This document shows, in pieces, positions 41,555 to 49,979 of a stretch of 64,000 nt of DNA. This DNA comes from Zestomonas carbonaria. GTDB lineage: Bacteria; Pseudomonadota; Gammaproteobacteria; Pseudomonadales; Pseudomonadaceae. Below the pieces are notes generated by a model, which saw only the letters and a program-made list of their open reading frames with translations, was not told the DNA's origin and ran no database searches. Both the position numbers and the translations under genes were made by a program. Each line of letters begins with the position of its first letter. Within the stretch, counting starts at the first letter, position 1. The stretch is from the NCBI RefSeq assembly GCF_904061905.1, contig NZ_CAJFCI010000071.1, positions 3,173-67,172 on the forward strand, written 5' to 3'.

Positions 41555-42574
41555 CTATTCCCGGCCGGGGGAAAGGCGCTGCCAGAGACGGAACAGCGGT
41601 TCGGCGAGGAACATCACCAGGAACAGGCGCAGGACCTGCACGGCGGTGACCAGCGCCACCGAGAGTTGCAGGGCCTCGGCGGTCAGGCACAGCTCGGTGA
41701 TGCCGCCGGGCATCATGCCGAGCATCAGCGCGCCGCGATCCGCGTCGGCCAGCCAGCCGAGCGCCGTGGCCAGCGCGGCGGCGACGAGCATGGCCAGAAG
41801 GGTGAACAGCAGTACGCGGCCGAGAAAGGCCGGCGCGCGACGAAAGAAGGGGCGGTCGAAGTGGCAGCCCAGCGAGCAGCCGATCAGCCACTGGCCCAGC
41901 GCCCCGAGGGTGGGCGGCAGGCCGAGTTGCAGGTCGAAACCGGCGCTGGCCGCCGCGCACAGGGCCAGCGGGCCGAGCATCCAGGGGTTGGGCTGGCCGA
42001 AGCGGCGCCACAGCAGCGCCAGGACGGCACCGCCGGGTAGCAGCACGGCGAGCCAGTGCCAGTCCACCGCCGCCGGCCGGGGCGCCTCCACTGGCGGCAG
42101 GCCCCAACTGAACAGCGCCGGCACGATCAGCACCACCAGCAGCAGGCGCATGCTGTGCGCGGCCGCCACTTGGTCCGGCTGCGCGGCGTGGCGGCGGGCC
42201 AGGTTGACCATCTCGCTGGCGCCGCCGGGCAGGCTGGCGAAGTAGGCGGTGGCGCGGTCGACGCCACCCCGGCGCAGCACTGCGATGCCGATCAGGCCGA
42301 GCAGCAGGGTGCCGAGGGCGGCGAACAGGATCAGCAGGAAATGGCCGGACACCTGTTCCAGCACCGGACCGCTGAAGTGCAGGCCGATGCCGCTGGCCAC
42401 CAGCCACTGGCCGGTCTGGCGGCCGCCGGGCAGCTCACCCAGCCGCCAGCCGGCGCAGCGCACCAGGATCACCGCCAGCAGGGAGCCGAGCAGCCAGGGC
42501 AGTGGCCACCCTGCCAGGCTGGCCAGGTAGCCGCCGAGCGCGCCGACCAGCGGCGTGGCCAGCCGTTCAGGCAT
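41555..42574 (-). CDS. AbrB-family permease
   Basis: A 339-residue membrane protein of about ten hydrophobic helices in two repeat halves, each carrying a GGxxE signature: LPGGASEMV near residue 118 and MPGGITELC near residue 290. This is the AbrB/AimA pattern of putative transporters. Its ATG overlaps the tctA stop by 8 bases, so it is translationally coupled to the tripartite tricarboxylate system and may move the same substrates or a breakdown product. That role is inference. Confidence 0.87.
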   Translation of the reverse strand: MPERLATPLVGALGGYLASLAGWPLPWLLGSLLAVILVRCAGWRLGELPGGRQTGQWLVASGIGLHFSGPVLEQVSGHFLLILFAALGTLLLGLIGIAVLRRGGVDRATAYFASLPGGASEMVNLARRHAAQPDQVAAAHSMRLLLVVLIVPALFSWGLPPVEAPRPAAVDWHWLAVLLPGGAVLALLWRRFGQPNPWMLGPLALCAAASAGFDLQLGLPPTLGALGQWLIGCSLGCHFDRPFFRRAPAFLGRVLLFTLLAMLVAAALATALGWLADADRGALMLGMMPGGITELCLTAEALQLSVALVTAVQVLRLFLVMFLAEPLFRLWQRLSPGRE

Positions 42575-44090
42575 TACCGGTCATGGCCTGCTCGCGGGCC
42601 TGCTTGCCGCGGGCCCGCCAGGCACGCCAGAAGGGCAGGGCGACCATCAGCGCGATCAGGGTCCAGACGCCCCAGGTGATCGGACTGGCGAACAGGATGC
42701 CGAGGTCGCCGTTGGAGATCGACAGGGCGCGGCGCAGGTTCTGTTCCATCAGCCCGCCGAGGATGAAGCCGAGCAGGATGGCCGACAGCGGGAAGTCCAT
42801 CTTGCGCAGCAGGTAGCCGAAGATGCCGATGGCGATCATCAGGAACAGGTCGAAGGTGGTGGCGTGCACCGCGTAGACGCCTATCGCGGTGACGATGGCG
42901 ATGGCCGGCACCAGCGCCCAGTAGGGCACGGCGAGGATGCGGGTGAACACCTTGATCATCGGCACGTTCATCACGATCAGCATGATGTTGGCGATGAACA
43001 GCGAGGCGATCAGGCCCCAGACGATGTCCGGCTGGTTCTGGAACAGCAGCGGGCCGGGGGTGATGTTGTACAGGGTCAGGGCGCCGAGCATCACGGCGGT
43101 GGTGCCGGAACCGGGCACGCCGAGGGTCAGCATCGGCACCATGGAGCCGCAGGCCGAGGCGCTGTTGGCGGTTTCCGGGGCGGCCAGGCCGCGCAGGTCG
43201 CCCTTGCCGAACTGGTTGTCCTTGTGCGCCAGGCGCTTCTCGCTCATGTAGGCCACGGCGCTGGCCAGGGTGGCGCCGGCGCCGGGCAGGATGCCCAGGC
43301 CGAAGCCGAGGGCGCCGCTGCGCAGGTTGGTGGCCAGCACCGAGGCGCCTTCCTTGAGGTTGAACAGCATGCGGCCGCTGGCTTGGATGGCCTTCTGGCC
43401 GTGGTGGGTGCGTTCCAGCAGCACGAGGATCTCGCTGATCGAGAACAGGCCGAGCACCAGCACCACGAACTGGATGCCGTCGGCCAGGCCCAGGCTGCCG
43501 AAGGTGAAGCGGTACACGCCGCTGTTGGAGTCGATGCCGACGCAGGACAGGAACAGGCCGAGCAGCGCGGCGATGGCGGTCTTCAGCGGCTTGTTGCCGG
43601 CCATGCCGGCCAGGCAGGTGATGGCGAAGACCATCAGCACGAAGTATTCCGCCGGCCCGAAGGCCACCGCCCATCTGGCCAGCAGCGGGGCGAACAGGAC
43701 CACGCCGATGGTGGCGATCAGGCCGCCGACGAAGGAGCTCCAGGCGGAGATCGACAGGGCCACGCCGGCCTTGCCTTGGCGCGCCAGGGGATAGCCGTCG
43801 AGGGTGGTCATCACGGCGGAGGCTTCGCCGGGGATGTTCAGCAGGATGGAAGAGATGCGCCCGCCGTACTCGCAGCCGAGGTAGACGGCGGCGAGCAGGA
43901 TCAGCGCGGTTTCCGGCGGCAGGCCGAGGGCGAAGGCCACCGGGATCAGCAGCGCCACGCCGTTGATCGGGCCGAGGCCGGGCAGCAGGCCGACGACGGT
44001 GCCGATCAGGGTGCCGCACAAGGCGGTGAGCAGGTTGTAGGGGCTCAGGGCGACGCCGAAGCCCTGGCCGAGATAGCTGAGGGTTTCCAT
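42567..44090 (-). CDS. tctA: Tricarboxylate transporter large membrane subunit TctA
   Basis: A 507-residue protein with about twelve helices. The opening ETLSYLGQGFGVALSPYNLL is typical of TctA, and the conserved GLLPGLGPINGVALLIP and GILPGAGATLASAVAY motifs repeat in each half. TctA carries substrates across the inner membrane, driven by ion gradients, after delivery from TctC. It lies 3 bases after tctB and overlaps the AbrB-type gene. Confidence 0.95.
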   Translation of the reverse strand: METLSYLGQGFGVALSPYNLLTALCGTLIGTVVGLLPGLGPINGVALLIPVAFALGLPPETALILLAAVYLGCEYGGRISSILLNIPGEASAVMTTLDGYPLARQGKAGVALSISAWSSFVGGLIATIGVVLFAPLLARWAVAFGPAEYFVLMVFAITCLAGMAGNKPLKTAIAALLGLFLSCVGIDSNSGVYRFTFGSLGLADGIQFVVLVLGLFSISEILVLLERTHHGQKAIQASGRMLFNLKEGASVLATNLRSGALGFGLGILPGAGATLASAVAYMSEKRLAHKDNQFGKGDLRGLAAPETANSASACGSMVPMLTLGVPGSGTTAVMLGALTLYNITPGPLLFQNQPDIVWGLIASLFIANIMLIVMNVPMIKVFTRILAVPYWALVPAIAIVTAIGVYAVHATTFDLFLMIAIGIFGYLLRKMDFPLSAILLGFILGGLMEQNLRRALSISNGDLGILFASPITWGVWTLIALMVALPFWRAWRARGKQAREQAMTGNA

Positions 44091-44093
44091 GGA

Positions 44094-44552
44094 TCAGTTC
44101 TCCAGGGCCGAGAGGATGCCGAGCGGCAGGGGGACGTCGAGGGCTTTGTCGAACAGCAGGTAGAGACCGATGGCGAGCGCCACGCCGGCCACCAGGCTGG
44201 GCAGCCAGCGGCCGTCGTAGAGACGCGACATGGCGATGCCGAAGAGCAGGCTGGCGGGAATGAAGCCGAGTATCTCGAACAGCCCGGCGTAGGCCAGCAT
44301 GAACACCAGGCAGATCACCACCTTGCGGATCACCGCCGCCGACAGCGGCAGTTCCTCGCCATGGCCTTCCGCGGCGGCCGGCTGCTTGAACATCAGGTAG
44401 AGCAGGCCGGCGCCGAGCAGGCCCAGCAACAGAATGGGATAGGCGCGCGGTCCGACCGGCTCGTAGGAGAAGGGGGCATGGTAGTCCCAGGCGATCACGC
44501 CCAGGCCGATGCAGGCGAGCAGCAGCGCGCCGGCGAACAGACGTTGGTACAT
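44094..44552 (-). CDS. tctB: Tricarboxylate transporter small membrane subunit TctB
   Basis: A 152-residue, four-helix membrane protein that starts MYQRLFAGALLLACIGLGVI and contains FSYEPVGPRAYPILLLGLLG, the usual TctB opening after helix 1. It pairs with TctA in the inner membrane. The gene lies 73 bases after tctC and 3 bases before tctA. Confidence 0.92.
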   Translation of the reverse strand: MYQRLFAGALLLACIGLGVIAWDYHAPFSYEPVGPRAYPILLLGLLGAGLLYLMFKQPAAAEGHGEELPLSAAVIRKVVICLVFMLAYAGLFEILGFIPASLLFGIAMSRLYDGRWLPSLVAGVALAIGLYLLFDKALDVPLPLGILSALEN

Positions 44553-44625
44553 GGCGGGTTCCTCGCGGGTCCCCCTCGGGGAGGGGGACGGATGGTGCGG
44601 TCGGTTGGGATCGTCAGCCGGAGGC

Positions 44626-45606
44626 TTACTGGCTCAGGCCGAACTCCTGGGCCAACTGCTTGTACTGGCCGACCTGCTGCTTGACGTAGGCGTCCAGCTC
44701 GTCGCCGGTCAGGGCGAAGGGATAGAGCTCGCGCTGCTCGCGCAACCTGGCGAACTCATCGGAGGCCAGCAACTGGTCGAAGGCGCTCTTCCACCAGGCA
44801 TAGGCTTCGTCGCTGACCTTCGGGCCTACGTAGAAGCCGCGGATCACCGGCCAGACGACGTCGTAGCCCTGTTCCTTGGCGGTGGGGATGTCGGCCACGG
44901 CGGAGCTGGACAGGCGCTCCTCGGAGAGCACCGCGAGGATGCGCATGTCGCCGCTTTCGATATGCGGCACCGAGTCGGAGATATCGGTACTGGCGACCTG
45001 TATGTGCCCGCCGAGCAGCGCGGTGGCCAGTTCGCCGCCACCTTCCATGGCCACGTAGCGCAGCTTGCCCGGCTCGATGCCGGCGGCGCGGGCCACCAGC
45101 GCGGTCTGCATCCAGTCCTGGCTGCCGACCGTGCCGCCGGAACCGATCACCACCTTGCCGGGATCGGCCTTGATCGCGGCGACCAGGTCGTCGAGGGTCT
45201 TGTAGGGCGAGTCGCTGCGCACGGCGATGGCGCCGTAGCTGGTGCCGATCGCGGCCAGCCACTTCACCGCGTTCTCGTCGAAGCGGCCGAATTTGCCCTG
45301 CGCCAGGTTGAGCAGCGAGCCGCTGGAAAAGGCGGTGATGGTCCCGGCATCCGCCGGGCGCTGGGCGACCACCGCGTTGTAGGCCACCGCGCCGACGCCG
45401 CCGGGCATGTAGGTGACGCGCATGGGCGACTTGAGCAGCTTGCTGTCGACCAGCGCGCTCTGCGCCAGCTTGCAGGTCAGATCGAAGCCGCCACCGGGGG
45501 CGGCCGGGGCGATGCATTCGGGGCGCTTGGGCTCGGCCAGCAACTGGCTGGAGAGGAGCAGGCCGGAGGCCAGCAGTACGGTACGGGACAGGGCGGATTT
45601 CATCAT
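44626..45606 (-). CDS. tctC: Periplasmic tricarboxylate-binding protein TctC
   Basis: A 326-residue TTT-family binding protein with a signal peptide of about 24 residues cleaved near LLA-EPKRPE. The family motif CIAPAAPGGGFDLTCKLAQ lies at the mature N-terminus and KVVIGSGGTVGSQDW follows. It should capture citrate or cis-aconitate in the periplasm for TctAB. The start is one of two adjacent ATGs, behind CAGGAG. An A-rich motif lies just upstream (45621-45628). Confidence 0.94.
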   Translation of the reverse strand: MMKSALSRTVLLASGLLLSSQLLAEPKRPECIAPAAPGGGFDLTCKLAQSALVDSKLLKSPMRVTYMPGGVGAVAYNAVVAQRPADAGTITAFSSGSLLNLAQGKFGRFDENAVKWLAAIGTSYGAIAVRSDSPYKTLDDLVAAIKADPGKVVIGSGGTVGSQDWMQTALVARAAGIEPGKLRYVAMEGGGELATALLGGHIQVASTDISDSVPHIESGDMRILAVLSEERLSSSAVADIPTAKEQGYDVVWPVIRGFYVGPKVSDEAYAWWKSAFDQLLASDEFARLREQRELYPFALTGDELDAYVKQQVGQYKQLAQEFGLSQ

Positions 45607-45620
45607 CGATCTCCTGTGAG

Positions 45621-45628
45621 TTCTTATT
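45621..45628 (-). promoter_or_regulatory. A-rich AATAAGAA motif before tctC (candidate Hfq/Crc site)
   Basis: On the coding strand AATAAGAA ends 15 bases before the ATG, next to the Shine-Dalgarno CAGGAG, and fits the AAnAAnAA pattern. Repression by Hfq/Crc is inferred. Confidence 0.4.
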
Positions 45629-45633
45629 GTGGC

Positions 45634-46899
45634 TTACCAGATCGGCAGGGAGTAGCCGACGATCAAGCGGTTCTCGTCCGCGTCGCGGGCGAAGTTGGAG
45701 CGGAAGGAGGCGTTGCGCAGGCGTACGTAGAGGTCCTTGAGCGGACCGCTCTGCACCACGTACTTGAACTCGATGTCGCGTTCCCACTCGCGGCCTTCCT
45801 TGTCGCTGCCGGCCACCTCGGCGTTGTCGCCGTGGATGTAGCGGGTGAGGAAGGTCAGGCCCGGCACGCCGAGACGGGCGAAGTCGAAGTCGTAGCGAGC
45901 CTGCCAGGAACGCTCGTCGGCGTTGGCGAAGTCGTTGATCTGCACGAAGTTGACCAGGAACGGATCGCTGCCATCGAGGTAGGCGAAGCCGGTGTCGCCG
46001 CTCATGTGCTGGTAGCCGAGGCTCAGCTTGTGGCCGGCCTGGGCGTAGCCGAGCATGCCGTTGAAGGCGCGGTTGTCCACCTTGCCGGCCCTGGCCGCGC
46101 CGCTGTCGTCGCTGATCGACAGACGCAGGTCGGCGCTGAAGGTGCCGTCGCCCAGCGGCTGGTTGGCGAGCAGGCCGACGAAGTGCTGGCGGTAGACGTC
46201 GTCCAGGTCGGCGAAGTAGTAGCGTCCGGTCAGGCCCTTGGCGAACTTGTAGTCGAGGCCGGCGAGGTCGAGGTGGTCGCCCTGCACGCCGCCGGGGAAG
46301 CGCCGGTTCTTGGCGTTGAGGACAAGGTCCTCGGAGTTGGTCGAGGCACGGTCGATCACCTTGTCCAGGCGCCCGCCGAGGAGGCTGAGCCCTTCGATCT
46401 CGCCGGAGGTCACCAGGGCTCCTTCGAACACCTGCGGCAACAGGCGGCTCTCGCTGGCCTTGACCACCGGCAGTTCGGGAATGTGCGAGCCGTAGCGCAG
46501 TTCGGTGGCGGAGACCTTGATCTTGGCGGTCAGGCCCAGGCGGCTGAATTCGTCCGGGGTGCCGCCGTCGTCCTGAACCGGCAGCAGGTCGGTGCCGGTG
46601 CGGCCGCCGCCGGAGTCCAGCTTGACGCCGAGCATGCCGAGGGCGTCGACGCCGAAGCCGACCGTACCTTCGGTGTAGCCGGAGCGGATGTCGAGCAGGA
46701 AGCCTTGGCCCCACTCTTCCCGCTTGCTCTGGCCAGGGTCTTCGCGGAAGTCGCGGTTCAGGTAGATGTTGTGGGTGTGCAGCGTGGCGCTGCTGTCCGC
46801 CAGGAAGTCGGCCTGGGCAACGGGCACGATGGCGGCGGCGAGTGTAGCGAGGGTGGCGCGGTGAATAGGCGCCAGGGACTGGCGATTGGCAGTCTGCAT
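45634..46899 (-). CDS. opdH: OpdH, OprD-family porin for tricarboxylates
   Basis: A 421-residue OprD-family porin with a signal peptide of about 30 residues ending PVAQA-DFLADS. The mature protein begins ADSSATLHTHNIYLNRD and includes YTEGTVGFGVDALGMLGV; it ends NRLIVGYSLPIW. In P. aeruginosa OpdH is the cis-aconitate-inducible tricarboxylate porin, and the tctC gene directly after this one supports that name. MQTANRQSLAP was chosen as start; longer frames lack a signal peptide. Confidence 0.92.
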   Translation of the reverse strand: MQTANRQSLAPIHRATLATLAAAIVPVAQADFLADSSATLHTHNIYLNRDFREDPGQSKREEWGQGFLLDIRSGYTEGTVGFGVDALGMLGVKLDSGGGRTGTDLLPVQDDGGTPDEFSRLGLTAKIKVSATELRYGSHIPELPVVKASESRLLPQVFEGALVTSGEIEGLSLLGGRLDKVIDRASTNSEDLVLNAKNRRFPGGVQGDHLDLAGLDYKFAKGLTGRYYFADLDDVYRQHFVGLLANQPLGDGTFSADLRLSISDDSGAARAGKVDNRAFNGMLGYAQAGHKLSLGYQHMSGDTGFAYLDGSDPFLVNFVQINDFANADERSWQARYDFDFARLGVPGLTFLTRYIHGDNAEVAGSDKEGREWERDIEFKYVVQSGPLKDLYVRLRNASFRSNFARDADENRLIVGYSLPIW

Positions 46900-46914
46900 C
46901 GATGTTGGTCTCCA

Positions 46915-46922
46915 TTCTTGTT
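46915..46922 (-). promoter_or_regulatory. A-rich AACAAGAA motif before opdH (candidate Hfq/Crc site)
   Basis: On the coding strand AACAAGAA ends 15 bases before the opdH ATG, immediately ahead of TGGAGACC. It fits the AAnAAnAA pattern. The function is inferred. Confidence 0.42.
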
Positions 46923-47013
46923 TTTGTCGCGCCGGATTGACCACTCGTTCGGCGCTTTCAAGGTGGTCCTTGCCACCCTGACGGCGATCCTAGGAGGCCA
47001 ACCTTTCGCCAGG

Positions 47014-47028
47014 CTTTCAGTCTGAAAG
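47014..47028. promoter_or_regulatory. 15-bp palindrome in the opdH-tctD intergenic region
   Basis: CTTTCAG-T-CTGAAAG lies midway in the 208-bp gap between the divergent opdH and tctD starts. It is a plausible operator for the response regulator, but no binding data can be seen. Confidence 0.4.
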
Positions 47029-47107
47029 AAAGTGGAAGGACTTCCGCAGAGAGGGGCGCCCGCCGTTAAACTCGGGCCAGAACAACAAGGTTGTGGAGTA
47101 CTGCGCG

Positions 47108-47779
47108 ATGCGAATCCTGCTGGTCGAAGACCACCTGCCCCTGGCCGAGAGCGTGGCCCAGGCCCTGCGCGGCAGCGGCCTGACCGTGGACGTGCTGCAC
47201 GACGGGGTGGCCGCCGCGCACGCCCTGGTCTGCGAGGAATACTCCCTGGCCATCCTCGATGTCGGCCTGCCGCGACTGGACGGCTTCGAGGTGCTGGCGC
47301 GCCTGCGCGGCAGCGGCAAGACCCTGCCGGTGCTGATGCTGACCGCGCGGGGCGAGGTCAAGGACCGGGTCCACGGCCTCAACCTGGGCGCCGACGACTA
47401 CCTGGCCAAGCCCTTCGAACTGGCGGAGCTGGAGGCGCGGGTCAAGGCGCTGCTGCGCCGTAGCGTGCTCGGTGGCGAACAGCAGCAACACTGCGGCGAA
47501 CTGGTCTACGACCTCGGCACCCGGCGCTTCACCCTGCGCGACCAGCCGCTGGCGCTGACCTCCCGCGAACAGGGCGTGCTGGAGGCGCTGATCGCCAGGC
47601 CCGGGCGGGTGATGAGCAAGGAGCAACTGGCCGACCAGATATTCGGCCTGGACGAGGAGGCCAGCCCCGACGCCATCGAGATCTACATCCACCGCGTGCG
47701 CAAGAAGCTGGAAGGCAGCGGCGTGCGCATCGTCACCTTCCGTGGCCTGGGCTACCTGCTGGAGGCGGTCGATGGCTGA
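47108..47779 (+). CDS. tctD: TctD-type OmpR-family response regulator
   Basis: A 223-residue regulator. The receiver has Asp8 and phospho-acceptor Asp51 (LAILDVGLPRLDG), the conserved Thr/Lys pair in TARGE and DDYLAKPFEL, and the C-terminal winged helix ends RIVTFRGLGYLL. It should bind near opdH and activate it when TctE senses tricarboxylate. It is divergent from opdH and overlaps tctE by 8 bases. Confidence 0.92.
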   Translation: MRILLVEDHLPLAESVAQALRGSGLTVDVLHDGVAAAHALVCEEYSLAILDVGLPRLDGFEVLARLRGSGKTLPVLMLTARGEVKDRVHGLNLGADDYLAKPFELAELEARVKALLRRSVLGGEQQQHCGELVYDLGTRRFTLRDQPLALTSREQGVLEALIARPGRVMSKEQLADQIFGLDEEASPDAIEIYIHRVRKKLEGSGVRIVTFRGLGYLLEAVDG

Positions 47780-49160
47780 TCGCGGCAGCCTGCGCGGGCG
47801 CCTGCTGAGGCGCCTGTCGCTGCTGCTGGCGGTGATCCTGGCAATCAGCAGCCTGAGCGCCTACTGGAGCGCCCGGCACGCCGCCGACACCGCCTACGAC
47901 CGCACCCTGCTGGCCTCGGCGCGGGCCGTGGGCGCCGGCCTGTACAGCGCCGACGGCCAGCTCCGCGCCAACGTGCCCTACGTGGCCTTGGACACCTTCG
48001 CCTACGACATCGCCGGGCGCATCTACTACCAAGTGCTGGGCATGAATGGCGAGCTGGTGTCCGGCTACGAGAACCTGCCGCCGCCGCCGCCGAACACCCC
48101 GCGCACCGACAACTACCCGGCCCTGGCGCGCTTCTACGATGGCGTCTACCGCGATCAGGGGGTGCGCGTGGTGAGCCTGTTGCAGCCGGTCAGCGAACCG
48201 GGGCTGAGCGGCATGGCGGAAATCCGCGTGGCCGAGACCCAGGGCGCCCGCGAGCGCATGGCCCGCGCCTTGCTGGTGGGGACCCTGTGGCGGATAGGGT
48301 TGCTGGCCTTCACCGCGCTGGCCCTGGTCTGGCTGGCGGTGAGCGTCGCGTTGCGGCCGCTGGAGCAGTTGCGCCGGTCGCTGGCCGAGCGCGCCAGCGA
48401 TGACCTGCGTCCGTTGCCCGACAGCGACCTGCCCCGCGAACTGCAACCGCTGGTGGGCACCCTCAACCATTTCACCGAGCGCCTGCGCCAGCAGTTCGAG
48501 CGCCAGGCGCAGTTCATCGCCGATGCCTCCCATGAGCTGCGCACGCCGCTGGCGGCCCTCAAGGCGCGTATCGAACTGGGCCTGCGCGAGACCCAGCCCA
48601 ACCTGTGGCACAGCACCCTGGAAAAGGCGGCGCGCAGTGCCGAGCAACTGACCCACCTGGCCAACCAGTTGCTTTCGCTGGCGCGTATCGAGCGGGGCGC
48701 ACGGGCCGTCGCCGAAGGTGGCGCGGAGCGGGTGGACCTGACCCAACTGGCCCGCGAGCTGGGGATGGTCCTGGCGCCGCTGGCCCATGAGCGCGGTATC
48801 GCCCTGGCGCTGGAAGCGGCGCCGTCGGTGTTCGTCCGGGGCGAACCGACCCTGCTCAACGAGCTGATCTACAACCTGGTGGACAACGCCCTCTCCCATA
48901 CGCCCCGGGGCGGCAACGTGACGCTGCGGGTCCAGGCGCCGGCCGTGCTGGAGGTGGAGGACGACGGACCGGGCATTCCGCCGGAAGAGCGCGACAAGGT
49001 GTTCGAGCGCTTCTACCGGCGCGACCAGCAGCGCGGCGGGGCAGGGCTGGGGCTGGCCATCGTCGGCGAAATCTGTAGTGCCCACCGCGCGGAGATCGAC
49101 CTGCTCGACGGCCGCGACGGCGGCCTGCGGGTGCGGGTGAGCTTTCCAGCGTCGGTCTAG
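47772..49160 (+). CDS. tctE: TctE-type sensor histidine kinase
   Basis: A 462-residue kinase. Helix 1 lies at about 14-33, a periplasmic TctE-type sensor domain spans about 35-165 (with the PPPPPNTP loop), helix 2 lies at about 170-193, and a short HAMP follows. The phospho-acceptor is His254 (DASHELRTPL), followed by N box NLVDNALSHT and G boxes DDGPGIPP and GAGLGLAIV. Its ATG lies within the end of tctD. Its ligand is probably citrate or cis-aconitate. Confidence 0.92.
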   Translation: MADRGSLRGRLLRRLSLLLAVILAISSLSAYWSARHAADTAYDRTLLASARAVGAGLYSADGQLRANVPYVALDTFAYDIAGRIYYQVLGMNGELVSGYENLPPPPPNTPRTDNYPALARFYDGVYRDQGVRVVSLLQPVSEPGLSGMAEIRVAETQGARERMARALLVGTLWRIGLLAFTALALVWLAVSVALRPLEQLRRSLAERASDDLRPLPDSDLPRELQPLVGTLNHFTERLRQQFERQAQFIADASHELRTPLAALKARIELGLRETQPNLWHSTLEKAARSAEQLTHLANQLLSLARIERGARAVAEGGAERVDLTQLARELGMVLAPLAHERGIALALEAAPSVFVRGEPTLLNELIYNLVDNALSHTPRGGNVTLRVQAPAVLEVEDDGPGIPPEERDKVFERFYRRDQQRGGAGLGLAIVGEICSAHRAEIDLLDGRDGGLRVRVSFPASV

Positions 49161-49912
49161 GGCGCCAGGGTCACCGCCTGCTCGGCCTCGCGCAGGTACT
49201 GGGCGACCTTGCCGCTCTCCTGCAACTGCCGCAATCCCTGGTTGAAACGCTCCATCAGCTCGGCGTTGCCGGCGACCTGGCGGGACAGCAGCAGGTGCAG
49301 GCTGTCGCTGCGCAGTGGCTTGGGATGGAAGCTGAGCCTGGCCCGGTCGGCGGCGCTGAAGTGCTCGTGCAACATGGCGTAGGCGACCACCTTGTCGAGC
49401 GGGAGGGCGTCGAGTCGTCCGGCCAGCAACTGGCGCAGGCCGAGTTCGTCGCTGGTCTGGCGGCGCACCTGCAGGCGGCCCTCGGCCTCGGCGGCCTGGA
49501 AGGCTTCGCCGTAGTCATAGCCGGTGGTCGCGCCCAGGCGCAGGCTGGCGAGATCGTCGATCTCCTGCCAGTCGACCGGCCGGTCCTTGCGGTAGAACAG
49601 CAGGTAGTGGCTGTCGATCACCGGGTCGCTGATGAAGAACTGTTCCTCTCGCTCCGGGCTGCGCAGCCACACGGCGCTGCCAGCCAGCTCGCCGCGTTGC
49701 GCCAGGTGCAGCGCACGGGCCCAGGGGTAGAACTTCCAGTTCACGTCGATGCCTTCCAGGGCGAAGGCTTCGCTGATGATCCGCGACGCCACGCCCTGGT
49801 GCGGCAGGTGCTCGCCGAGATAGGGCGGCCAGTTGCCGTTGGACAACTGCACCTCATCGGCCAGGGCCAGGCTGCCACCGAGCAAGCTGAGAACGAGGAT
49901 GAGCGAACGCAT
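49157..49912 (-). CDS. Family 3 periplasmic solute-binding protein
   Basis: A 251-residue protein with a short signal peptide (about 18 residues, ending LALA-DEV). The mature start VQLSNGNWPPYLGEHLPHQG and the LRLGATTGYDYGEAFQ region fit SBP family 3. It should bind an amino acid or similar small ligand. There is no ABC permease next to it, so it may work with a transporter elsewhere or as a sensor. It converges on tctE and overlaps it by 4 bases. Confidence 0.85.
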   Translation of the reverse strand: MRSLILVLSLLGGSLALADEVQLSNGNWPPYLGEHLPHQGVASRIISEAFALEGIDVNWKFYPWARALHLAQRGELAGSAVWLRSPEREEQFFISDPVIDSHYLLFYRKDRPVDWQEIDDLASLRLGATTGYDYGEAFQAAEAEGRLQVRRQTSDELGLRQLLAGRLDALPLDKVVAYAMLHEHFSAADRARLSFHPKPLRSDSLHLLLSRQVAGNAELMERFNQGLRQLQESGKVAQYLREAEQAVTLAP

Positions 49913-49979
49913 GCGATTTGCCCCCTGAGCCGACGGGGTCAGTCTAGAAGCAAATTGTGTAGTGGCAAAGTGCCTTGTT

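Noticed and set aside
42555..44684. A 709-codon frame rich in Asp, Gly, Gln and His, antisense to tctA
   Set aside because: It mirrors the membrane protein tctA; repeated Gly-Asp-Gln content is a shadow artefact.
44509..47025. An 838-codon frame antisense to tctC and opdH
   Set aside because: Both sense genes are complete and recognised; the frame has no domain.
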